Source of the DNA: Isoperla grammatica | Taxonomy: Eukaryota; Arthropoda; Insecta; Plecoptera; Perlodidae | NCBI GenBank assembly: GCA_945910005.1 | Contig: OX246744.1 | Span: forward strand, 41,562,891-41,626,890 | Reading direction: 5' to 3' | DNA: 64,000 nt | In this document: positions 22,301 to 33,589 of the stretch, one piece after another | Position numbering within the stretch: position 1 is the first letter of the stretch | Layout: each line of letters starts with the position of its first letter | Notes under the pieces: generated by a model | Databases searched by the model: none | What the model saw: only the letters and a program-made list of their open reading frames with translations | Told to the model about the DNA's origin: nothing | Position numbers and translations under genes: made by a program

Positions 22301-25300
22301 AACACAAGTATCAACACCCCATATATCTACTAGTGTCTTACCTGAATGGTGGCGACAGCGTGGCGTACCAACACAATGATGATTGGTGACACCAGTAGTA
22401 CCAACACAAGTATCAACACCCCATATTTCTACTAGTGTCTTACCTGAATGGTGGCGACAGCGTTGCGTACCAACACAATGATGATTGGTGACACCAGGAG
22501 TACCAACACAAGTATCTACACCCCATATATCTACTAGTGTCTTACCTGAATGGTGGCGACAGCGTTGCGTACCAACACAATGATGATTGGTGACACGAGT
22601 GGTACCAACACAAGTATCAACACCCCATATATCTACTAGTGTCATACCTGAATGGTGGCGACAGCGTTGCGTACCAACACAATGATGATTGGTGACACCA
22701 GTAGTACCAACACAAGTATCAACACCCCATATATCTACTAGTGTCTTACCTGAATGGTGGCGACAGCGTTGCGTACCAACACAATGATGATTGGTGACAC
22801 CAGTGGTACCAACACAAGTATCAACACCCCATATATCTACTAGTGTCTTACCTGAATGGTGGCGACAGCGTTGCGTACCAACACAATGATGATTGGTGAC
22901 ACCAGTAGTACCAACACAAGTATCAACACCCCATATATCTACTAGTGTCTTACCTGAATGGTGGCGACAGCGTTGCGTACCAACACAATGATGATTGGTG
23001 ACACCAGGAGTACCAACACAAGTATCAACACCCCATATATCTACTAGTGTCTTACCTGAATGGTGGCGACAGCGTTGCGTACCAACACAATGATGATTGG
23101 TGACACCAGTAGCACCAACACAAGTATCAACACCCCATATATCTACTAGTGTCTTACCTGAATGGTGGCGACAGCGTTGCGTACCAACACAATGATGATT
23201 GGTGACACCAGTAGCACCAACACAAGTATCAACACCCCATATATCTACTAGTGTCTTACCTGAATGGTGGCGACAGCGTTGCGTACCAACACAATGATGA
23301 TTGGTGACACCAGGAGTACCAACACAAGTATCAACACCCCATATATCTACTAGTGTCTTACCTGAATGGTGGCGACAGCGTTGCGTATCAACACAATGAT
23401 GGTTGGTGACACCAGGAGTACCAACACAAGTATCAACACCCCATATATCTACTAGTGTCTTACCTGAATGGTGGCGACAGCGTTGCGTATCAACACAATG
23501 ATGGTTGGTGACACCAGGAGTACCAACACAAGTATCTACACCCCATATATCTACTAGTGTCTTACCTGAATGGTGGCGACAGCGTTGCGTACCAACACAA
23601 TGATGGTTGGTGACACCAGGAGTACCAACACAAGTATCAACACCCCATATATCTACTAGTGTCTTACCTGAATGGTGGCGACAGCGTTGCGTACCAACAC
23701 AATGATGATTGGTGACACCAGTAGTACCAACACAAGTATCAACACCCCATATATCTACTAGTGTCTTACCTGAATGGTGGCGACAGCGTTGCGTACCAAC
23801 ACAATGATGATTGGTGACACCAGTAGCACCAACACAAGTATCAACACCCCATATATCTACTAGTGTCTTACCTGAATGGTGGCGACAGCGTTGCGTACCA
23901 ACACAATGATGATTGGTGACACCAGGAGTACCAACACAAGTATCAACACCCCATATATCTACTAGTGTCTTACCTGAATGGTGGCGACAGCGTTGCGTAC
24001 CAACACAATGATGATTGGTGACACCAGTAGTACCAACACAAGTATCAACACCCCATATATCTACTAGTGTCTTACCTGAATGGTGGCGACAGCGTTGCGT
24101 ACCAACACAATGATGATTGGTGACACCAGTGGTACCAACACAAGTATCAACACCCCATATATCTACTAGTGTCTTACCTGAATGGTGGCGACAGCGTTGC
24201 GTACCAACACAATGATGATTGGTGACACCAGTGGTACCAACACAAGTATCAACACCCCATATATCTACTAGTGTCTTACCTGAATGGTGGCGACAGCGTT
24301 GCGTACCAACACAATGATGATTGGTGACACCCGTAGTACCAACACAAGTATCAACACCCCATATATCTACTAGTGTCTTACCTGAATGGTGGCGACAGCG
24401 TTGCGTACCAACACAATGATGATTGGTGACACCACTAGTACCAACACAAGTATCAACACCCCATATATCTACTAGTGTCTTACCTGAATGGTGGCGACAG
24501 CGTTGCGTACCAACACAATGATGATTGGTGACACCAGGAGTACCAACACAAGTATCAACACCCCATATATCTACTAGTGTCTTACCTGAATGGTGGCGAC
24601 AGCGTTGCGTACCAACAAAATGATGATTGGTGACACCAGTCCAGTAGTACCAACACAAGTATCAACACCCCATATATCTACTAGTGTCTTACCTGAATGG
24701 TGGCGACAGCGTTGCGTACCAACACAATGATGATTGGTGACACCAGTAGTACCAACACAAGTATCAACACCCCATATATCTACTAGTGTCTTACCTGAAT
24801 GGTGGCGACAGCGTTGCGTACCAACACAATGATGATTGGTGACACCAGGAGTACCAACACAAGTATCAACACCCCATATATCTACTAGTGTCTTACCTGA
24901 ATGGTGGCGACAGCGTTGCGTACCAACACAATGATGATTGGTGACACCAGGAGTACCAACACAAGTATCAACACCCCATATATCTACTAGTGTCTTACCT
25001 GAATGGTGGCGACAGCGTTGCGTACCAACACAATGATGTTGGTGACACCAGTAGTACCAACACAAGTATCAACACCCCATATATCTACTAGTGTCTTACC
25101 TGAATGGTGGCGACAGCGTTGCGTACCAACACAATGATGATTGGTGACACCAGTAGTACCAACACAAGTATCAACACCCCATATATCTACTAGTGTCTTA
25201 CCTGAATGGTGGCGACAGCGTTGCGTACCAACACAATGATGATTGGTGACACCAGGAGTACCAACACAAGTATCAACACCCCATATATCTACTAGTGTCT

Positions 25301-26323
25301 TACCTGAATGGTGGCGACAGCGTTGCGTACCAACACAACGATGATTGGTGACACCAGGAGTACCAACACAAGTATCAACACCCCATATATCTACTAGTGT
25401 CTTACCTGAATGGTGGCGACAGCGTTGCGTACCAACACAATGATGGTTGGTGACACCAGGAGTACCAACACAAGTATCAACACCCCATATATCTACTAGT
25501 GTCTTACCTGAATGGTGGCGACAGCGTTGCGTACCAACACAATGATGATTGGTGACACCAGGAGTACCAACACAAGTATCAACACCCCATATATCTACTA
25601 GTGTCTTACCTGAATGGTGGCGACAGCGTTGCGTACCAACACAATGATGATTGGTGACACCAGTGGTACCAACACAAGTATCAACACCCCATATATCTAC
25701 TAGTGTCTTACCTGAATGGTGGCGACAGCGTTGCGTACCAACACAATGATGATTGGTGACACCAGTAGTACCAACACAAGTATCAACACCCCATATATCT
25801 ACTAGTGTCTTACCTGAATGGTGGCGACAGCGTTGCGTACCAACACAATGATGATTGGTGACACCAGTAGTACCAACACAAGTATCAACACCCCATATAT
25901 CTACTAGTGTCTTACCTGAATGGTGGCGACAGCGTTGCGTACCAACACAATGATGATTGGTGACACCAGTAGTGCCAACACAAGTATCAACACCCCATAT
26001 ATCTACTAGTGTCTTACCTGAATGGTGGCGACAGCGTTGCGTACCAACACAATGATGATTGGTGACACCAGTGGTACTAACACAAGTATCAACACCCCAT
26101 ATATCTACTAGTGTCTTACCTGAATGGTGGCGACAGCGTTGCGTACCAACACAATGATGATTGGTGACACCAGGAGTACCAACACAAGTATCAACACCCC
26201 ATATATCTACTAGTGTCTTACCTGAATGGTGGCGACAGCGTTGCGTACCAACACAATGATGATTGGTGACACCAGTAGTACCAACACAAGTATCAACACC
26301 CCATATATCTACTAGTGTCTTAC
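19374..26323 (-). repeat. 7-kb array of exon D 3' ends (102-bp and 66-bp units, about 70 copies)
   Basis: Each standard 102-bp unit carries about 83 bp of exon D (coding VLVLLVSPIIIVLVRNAVAT), the donor CAG|GTAAGA and about 19 bp of intron ending ATATATGGGG, where the exon sequence begins again. A shorter 66-bp unit lacking 36 bp is interspersed mainly between 19.7 and 21.9 kb. A five-unit higher-order block is duplicated at about 21.36-21.67 and 21.67-21.98 kb. Read in exon frame, each unit ends Val-Arg-His-stop. Other frames stay open because 102 is divisible by three, giving spurious long ORFs. Confidence 0.96.
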
Positions 26324-26453
26324 CTGAATGGTGGCGACAGCGTTGCGTACCAACACAATGATGATTGGTGACACCAGGAGTACCAACACAAGTATCAACA
26401 CCCCATAGATCTCCTTGTGGCTGGCGTCCGACAGATTCAAGTTGACGTAGTCC
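26324..26453 (-). CDS. NIT-GC exon D: juxtamembrane segment and transmembrane helix
   Basis: Acceptor TTTTTCCAG, one base completing Arg, then 43 codons ending in CAG before the strong donor GTAAGA. The peptide DYVNLNLSDASHKEIYG is followed by about 19 hydrophobic residues (VLILVLVLLVSPIIIVLV) and the basic stop-transfer RNAVATIQ. This is the single membrane span that links the extracellular NIT domain to the cytoplasmic cyclase. The exon's transmembrane-coding 3' half with its donor forms the largest array in the window. Confidence 0.93.
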
Positions 26454-26556
26454 CTGGAAAAACGAATCACGTTTAAAACACTGTTTGCAGCACTATTAAC
26501 AGTTCGCAACAGTTCTACAACACTATACTTTCTTGTTAAGTTAATACCATACCATA

Positions 26557-26722
26557 GTGGACCCAAGATTACTTTGCACCTGCTTTCGTCACATCCGGGG
26601 CAGTCGTAGCCAACCAGCGAACCGCCCGAGACACATCCGGGCCAACACCGATCGCTGATTGGCTACGAACCAGTCGCCTGTGACGAAAGCATGTGTAAGG
26701 TAGTCTTGGGACAACTATACGT
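26557..26722. mobile_element. MITE, TGCTTTCGTCACATCC family (copy 2)
   Basis: Nearly identical interior to 1914-2090; arms CACCTGCTTTCGTCACA and TGTGACGAAAGCATGTG. Intron between exons C and D, about 100 bp upstream of exon D. Confidence 0.8.
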
Positions 26723-26912
26723 CCCTTGTTTTCACGTTACAAAATGTTAACAACCCTGCACGGACTTTTTTTACACGTTGCAACATGTCAACAACTCTGT
26801 ACCGTCCTTGTATACACGTTCCCACATGTTCACAATACTATACGGTCCTCATTTACACGTTGCAACAAGGTTACACAATTGTATTACTTTTTTCCACATG
26901 ACAAAAACATGC

Positions 26913-27340
26913 GATTGGCTCGTTGGTCCAGTGGTTAGCATCCCTGCTTCCAATGCAGAGGTCCCGGGTTCAAATCCCGCTTCCGGCAGAAGTTTTTTAA
27001 CTTCTAATGTGGATTCAAATCCGTTACTTCTTGGCTTAGGAATAAATGAACGGTGACTTTTGAGCCGTCCTAGCAACGAAGCACTCAATAAATTCAAAGT
27101 TGTTCTGAATCGGCCTTGTTGATTCTGGCATTTGTCCGCAGTTGTTCGCACTGTCCAATCACTGATTTATATGTTTCGTATTTGAAATATCGATCTTCGA
27201 TTGGTTATCGCTCACTCGTCGATGGTGTTCTAAGCCTACAGGGTTGGTTTAGTCACTTTAAATTAAAGTCCCCCACTGCAAATCAGTTTAATTACTGAGT
27301 GGGTGGACTCTCAATGTGAATTTATGTATTTATTTTTATT
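26913..27340 (+). mobile_element. tRNA-derived SINE
   Basis: A tRNA-like head with A box TGGTCCAGTGG, anticodon-like loop TTCCAAT, and B box GGTTCAAATCC is followed by a body and a tail ACTGAGTGGGTGGACTCTCA ending in T/A-rich ATTTATTTTTATTT. Not a functional tRNA: the acceptor stem is not closed. It abuts the exon C array. Confidence 0.8.
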
Positions 27341-27675
27341 TACACCCCTGGCGGTGCCACGCGTGTCCAGCCTACCTTATTCTCCTCCTGAGGTCTCGCT
27401 GTAGCTCTCTTAGCTCGTCCACATAAGTCTTCCTGCTGTCACAGTAAGCCAGGCTAGCTAGCCATGCTCTGGCTATTGACTAGCATCTTGTACACCCCTG
27501 GCAGGGCCACGCGTGTCCAGCCTACCTGATTCTCCTCCTGAGGTCTCGCTGTAGCTCTCTTAGCTCGTCCACATAAGTCTTCCTGCTGTCACAGTAAGCC
27601 AGGCTAGCTAGCCATGCTCTGGCTATTGACTAGCATCTTGTACACCCCTGGCAGGGCCACGCGTGTCCAGCCTAC
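27341..27675 (-). repeat. 150-bp tandem copies of exon C 3' end and donor
   Basis: Units begin at 27341, 27491 and 27641 (period exactly 150 bp). The third merges into true exon C. Each copy retains the end coding YVDELRELQRDLRRR and the donor GTAGGC, but both extra copies lack about 12 bp of exon sequence near the AGCATGGCTAG motif and have no acceptor. One copy has GTAAGG instead of GTAGGC context at its donor. Confidence 0.93.
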
Positions 27676-27804
27676 CTGATTCTCCTCCTGAGGTCTCGCT
27701 GTAGCTCTCTTAGCTCGTCCACATAAGTCTTCATGCTGTCGAAGTAAGCCAGGGCGTCGTTTAGACTAGCCATGCTCTGGCTATTCACCAATATCTTATC
27801 CCTC
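27676..27804 (-). CDS. NIT-GC exon C: C-terminal NIT helix
   Basis: Acceptor GTGTTTCAG, one base completing the Arg codon from exon B, 42 codons, then AG before donor GTAGGC. The peptide RDKILVNSQSMASLNDALAY continues to a strongly charged helix, YVDELRELQRDLRRRI, likely the last NIT helix leading to the membrane. In-frame TAG follows at the donor. The 3' part of the exon is repeated twice more immediately downstream. Confidence 0.9.
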
Positions 27805-27930
27805 CTGAAACACAAAACACACACATTTACAATTACAATTCTTGCTTTTAAACCAAAACCAATTTTGTGCGCACTTGTCTAATTGTGTGAAAATAACAAC
27901 AATAAGATTCGTTGTAATGAAGTCTTTCCC

Positions 27931-27987
27931 CGACTGGGGATCGAACTCAGATCTCCGGTCATATCTGTGCTCGATCCCCAGTCGTTG
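27931..27987. repeat. Short inverted repeat with tRNA B-box-like arms
   Basis: GACTGGGGATCGAACTCAGAT and its near-complement face each other across about 10 bp. The arm AGTTCGATCCCCAGTC resembles a tRNA T-arm. Intron between exons B and C. Confidence 0.6.
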
Positions 27988-28597
27988 CAAACTTATTTAA
28001 AAATTGCTATCGCTTCATATGTATATATTGTATATAGAAGTCCTATGAATATGATTCTTTAAAATTTTTTGGTTGCTAAATGTATTGATAGAAAACGTTC
28101 CTTATAAAAAAAACAATGTGTACGTTTTATTTGTATTATATATGAATACAACAAAATACTATATTATTGCATTTTATACTACTATAACAGTGATATAACT
28201 TTTTTGGCGTGTATGTGTCTTTTGTTGTTTTTGTTGCAGGTACTAACTCTAGCAAACTAGCTTCTATACTTGCTTTTGTAACTGCTTCATAACTTTGTTT
28301 GTCTGAACATCCAAAGTGGTAGTAAATAATACATGTATGTATTGTCCTTATCTATTAAACCACTTTTATTCATTGAGAATCTGTATGTAATGTTGTGGCC
28401 TCATTACTCTTAATAGGAACTGTGAGAAACTGACACCAATCTTAGCTTCGTTCTCCTGTTTCGATGGCAGTCGACATTTGCATAAGTTGTAGAGTTGTAG
28501 CAGAAATGTATTCAGTGTTAATAACATTGCACATATTCTAGAGTTGGACGAAACTAACCAACGTTCCTCTGATGGAATATTTACATGCTAACCTAAA

Positions 28598-28725
28598 GGT
28601 GGGTTCTCAATGCTTTGACGTCGGTCGTTGGCCAATCGTAGCCATTTACGTCAGGGCCAGCGTTGGAATAAATGGCTGCGATTGGCCAACGTCCGGCGTA
28701 AGGGCATGAGAACCCAGCGAGGTTA
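28598..28725. repeat. Hairpin MITE
   Basis: GGGTTCTCAATGC and GCATGAGAACCC ends with inner GTTGGCCAATCGTAGCCATT inverted. Confidence 0.7.
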
Positions 28726-28897
28726 ATTTGTAACAATGAAACAAATGACTTGAACTGGTGGACAAGCCACAGGTTATCAACAAAAAAACGTTGCTGATAG
28801 AGAAAAAGTTGTAACCATGGAGACTTCACTAGATCAAAATTTGGACGTCACCTGCAAGAAGCAATACCCAATGTAATACAGGACAGTGGCCTAAGTT

Positions 28898-31800
28898 CAG
28901 TATTGTAAACGCTACTGTTTTAAAGTAGCATGCTAACGCTACCGCTACTTCCGCTTAAAAAGTAGCGCGCTACCGTTCACGCTACTTTTCGCGCTACTTT
29001 TCGAAAACAACAAGTATGACATATCACGCAAAGCTACAAACCAAATAAACACCGTGGTTTCAAGTTTTTGGGAGTATCACACTATTCTAAAAATAATTGT
29101 ATGCAACAAAGTTTATGCTCATATTGTAGTAATTTATTATTGCTGACTGTGTAGAATGTAGATAGATCAACCTAGTATACAAAAGCAGTGCGTTATACTT
29201 GTTATATCTGTAAAATATTAACTGATTATGTAGAAGGTAAACAGACATTGTAAAATAAATAGAAAACTTTCAAACTCGGGACCAGGCTTCTGAAACTTGT
29301 ATGGCGCTTTCAATGGAAGCGTTTGAAGTCGTGGTAGTTCCTAACCCAAACAAGAGATAGCGCTAGCGTTCGTTTTCGCAAAAATATCGACCGAGCAAAT
29401 ACCTACTTCGAGCGACCGAACGAAGACACGGCATTTAAAAATGGCTGTTACATGTTAACATCTCCGTACCGTGCTTTCGAAAATGGAAATAACTGCACAA
29501 GGAATGACGGAAGAGGAGCCTTCAACGCCGCAAACGATCGTCAACAAATCAAGGATGTATATTTTTTCATTATTGTATAAGTTACCAACTTTTATTCCAC
29601 ACAGTTATATTACGGCGTGCCTAGGTTAGGTTTGGACGCATTGTCATTGGGTTTGAGATATTTCAATCCCAATGGCATCGTTATGCGAAAGTGTAATTTA
29701 AAAAAGTAACGAGCCTAGGCATATTAGCCAGTATAATTTAAAATACTGATGATACAGTGGTAATTAGTAATAATTTCTGTAACAGGCTCACTTGGCTAAG
29801 CAAGGTCCAAGCCCAGATTTCAATCCATCTGCTAATAGGCTAGGCCTAGGCCCTAGGCTAGGCCTAGGTAGGCCTAGCTAGGCATACAAGACTTTCATAC
29901 TTGTTGTAGGCCTAGGCCCATATATTGTCAACCAGTAAACAGCCTTTCTTTTCTCCTTTCTACACGTATCCAGTATCTAGGCTATTTGTTTTCCCAATGA
30001 TTATTACGTTCTAAGCCTAACCATTAGGCTACATGTATGTAGGCCTACCTAGGCATAAGATATTAGTAGGCCTAGACTAGGGCCTAGGCCCCTAGGCCTA
30101 GTCAACTTACTAAACTAAGGCATCTCTTACTTGAAGTAGGCCTATTCTTTAGAAGAAATCCTAGCAATGAGTGCGGCTATTGCAAAGCCTTAGGATGTCC
30201 GAGTAAGCGCGCAAGTTGTAACTTACATTTATTTAGTGTCGCTCTCGGACTAGGGTTGAACGATTGGGGAACAGTGATTTGTTACAGTTCAACAGTGTAG
30301 ACTTGTTTGGTACTGTATAGCATTGTAAACGTAATTGGGATCCTCCTGATCGCAATCATAATCGAAGAACACTAGCCCGTCCACAATAGGTACTTTTTAA
30401 AGTCAAAATGCACATTGACCTTCACTCACAGATCAGGTCGTAGGCCTATTGCAGTAAATATTATGTTACGTTATATGTTAAACTAGGCCTACATCCTTGC
30501 CTACACCTACCTACAAACAGCTACATCCTTTATCAAGTACATACCGACATATTTACAAAATTGGTTAGAATACAGTCTAGGCTGGCGACGGTGAGTGTGT
30601 GTGCTGTCATTGCAGTCAGCTTGCCAGGCCAAGGTTGCACTGGCGGGTGACTAGCCACGTTCCATAATACCTTGCACATGACATAAAATGTGAAATAAAT
30701 AGGCACTAATGTGTGTCATTTAATTTGTTACTTAGCTTGTCAGTTGTGACTTTGTTCTCATCAGTCATTTACAATATTAGGCCTAGCTTAGGCATGCTAC
30801 ATTCCACAAAGAATACATTATTACCGCTATAGGCCTATCACTAGTATCAAGCTTTATACAGTTGAAAAGCCAACGCAAAATTTCTCAGGCGAAAGGGTAA
30901 GGGATCATCGGCATCGCAAATTGTAGTAATATGAACACATTTCCCGATTACAATCCGGATTGCCGCATTGCGATTTAGTTGTGAACAGCACAGTAAGAAC
31001 CAAGGTAGGTTCTTTCACGAGTAGACCTACCGTATTACGATTACATTGCATACTCCAGGTACTTTTCAAGAAGTAAATTCAGCAATGACTCGTTAAGTCG
31101 ATTGAATAGAAATGCATGACCTTCGATCTTTGATCATGTTCAAATAGAACCACTGTCTCATCCACCACCAACCAACCAATATTGAAATTAGGCCTACTAC
31201 GAGTATCGACTATGAACCATTACCTTCTAAGCAGTCCGCAGTAGCAATCGGCACAGATGTAGGCCTCAACAATTTATTCCCAAATGTAACTCAGGGAACA
31301 AACAACCGACTGGAATAAACAGCCCCTGAGGAAGTGCCATCCTTAATAGAATCTACTAACATTAGCCAAATACTAGACATTCCCAGTTCTCCACTACTTA
31401 GCACCTGTTTTGTTACCATACCATACCATAGCAAGTGTATGTGCCCTAGAAAGGGTAAAATGTATGTGGACTTTTTACTGCTCTCTTTTTTCTATTTTTT
31501 TCAGGATTTGTTTCGTCTCCTGAGTCATGGGTACCTTAGCAGCCAAAATACGAGTCACGCCCAAACCTGAAGAGCGCATCGTGTCCAAATCCAACTTCTA
31601 ATCATTAGTAGCTATTGTGATCTGTGATTATTAATTACCTAGTCTAGTATTATCGCTTTACCAACTTATCGTCCTAAGCGTAGTTTTTACTTCGTAAATC
31701 ATGTATCCGTATATTTACCTATCCATATATTTATGCCAACCTACATATTATTCAAGTTATGTTTTCTATATGCTCATCAAAAAGTAGAGTGTTTGTTGTT

Positions 31801-33307
31801 CGAGGAAAAGTGCCAAAGAATCGTTTCAGGTAAATAACTATTACAAGAATACTTTTAGTGTTTACATACCTACCTGGTAGGCCTATATTATATTCATATA
31901 GGACCTATTTCATACAATCATTAAAGACAATGATTGCAAACAGTAGTAGGCCTAGCTAGGCCTACGGAGTGATTTGTAATTGTGTAGGTCTACAAATGTC
32001 TAGGTTTGCTTTCATAAATTCATAGTCAACATCACAAATACATTTACTACTAGGCTAGTTTAATAGGCCTACAAGTTGACTAACCAATCAAGTAGTCTTT
32101 TATGGTAGGCCTAGCCTCTGTGATTCCTATGTATGTACCAAATCAAACTTAGTTACAATGTAATTCCTTTGAATATTCTGTCTCCTGAATCGGTTTATAT
32201 CTAGGCCTAAATTGTCGGACTTGCAGACAGCTGTCAAGCTCTCCTAGCTTAAAATCATGCCATTGCCATTTTTACTAGGTAGGCTTGTATGTTCTCTATT
32301 TATAGCTATACCTACCTACAATCATCAGTAGCCAAGATTATTCATCAGTAGCTACCGACCTTAATTTTATTTATATTTAGGTAACCCATCAGTAGGCCTA
32401 GGCTACTAGGCCTACCTGTGTAGGACTAGGCAATGAACACCTGTGATTAGTTTGTGCCAATGTTTGTATTGCTTTAATTGTTTAATAAATAGTAATTATC
32501 TGTATATACTGTTTTATTATTTGTAAGCGAATTTGTTTCCCTACATCCTGTCCTACTTAATTTAAAGCCTCAGACTTTGGGTTTATCTAGCATGAACCCA
32601 AACCCTAGGTTTTCATCTGCTGATTTTGTTATTTTCAGAAAATTACGAGAATGATAGTTTTTGTGACTTATATATTGTAAATATCATTAAATGTCATTTA
32701 CATTTACTGATTACCTATTTATAATAAATATTATCATTTTATGTGGTAAAACAGGTAAATATGAAGTGCTAATGACAGTAGCTTCTTCTCGTGAATTACC
32801 CTGCCCCCCCCCCAGCTACCAGGGGTAGGCTCGCCCAATCCTCGTTTAGTTCCTAGCCCATACCACAGATAGCGTTAGCGACACCTGACTAGCAAGATGG
32901 CGTCCAAACAGTTCTTCATTTCGCCCATAGGGAGTCGCACATCTTTCACGTAGGGAATATTATAATATCTTTGCTCGGGACCATCCGCCCGACCGTAGTC
33001 GGCCGTCCGAAGTACTCAATACTCATCAACCATTGACCCACGAAGATAATTACGACCATGTCAAGTTGGGGTAGGTTGTATGAGCTTAGTATGTTAGGTG
33101 ACGGTCAGTCAGTGTTCAAAAAACTTGAGCCAGGGAAGGAAAATAAAGCAGCGGCAATTTCCGCTAACGCTACTTGAAAAATGTAGCATGCTACTAGCTA
33201 CGCTACCACGTTTTTTAAAGTAGCGCGCTACCATCCCGCTACTGAAGAAAAGTAGCATGCTAGGTACTGGTAGCGCGCTACTTTTAGCGCGCTACTTTCC
33301 AACACTG
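28898..33307. mobile_element. 4.4-kb hAT-type element without visible transposase
   Basis: Ends are CAGTATTGTAAA and (reverse complement) CAGTGTTGGAAA, flanked by 8-bp duplications CCTAAGTT (28890-28897) and CCTAAATT (33308-33315). Both subterminal 150-400 bp are full of GTAGCGCGCTAC/GTAGCATGCTA motifs, typical hAT transposase-binding clusters. The interior has only short ORFs, is rich in TAGGCCTA palindromes from 29.8 to 32.4 kb and shows no transposase domain. It lies in the intron between NIT exons B and C. Confidence 0.85.
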
Positions 33308-33589
33308 CCTAAATTTTCAGCGACACGTAGGTACTGCTGCTTTTAAGCTTAATGTGACATTTCAGACTGATTTGGTTACATTTATAGATGAATTTCATAA
33401 GTTCATAACTAAGCCTAAAGCAGACATCTTCGCTATATCACCATCTGCCACTAGAGCGAACTAGTGTTCTTGCCGCCGCTGTCTAGTGTGCTGAACACAG
33501 CCAGTGTACTTAAAGTAGATGAATTGTTAAACCAATACTTTTTTTGTGGAGACGGCATCACCCCCACCCCCCTCTCTCCCCACCCCCCC

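Noticed and set aside
22211..24658. 815-codon open frame with a 34-residue repeat
   Set aside because: It is the wrong frame of the 102-bp array; openness follows from a period divisible by three. The real exon frame has a stop in every unit.
5153..26323. CRISPR-like arrays
   Set aside because: Units are contiguous near-identical repeats without unique spacers, derived from exon ends in an animal gene.
26917..26990. Functional tRNA gene
   Set aside because: A and B boxes are present but the acceptor stem is unpaired and SINE body and tail follow; it is a SINE head.
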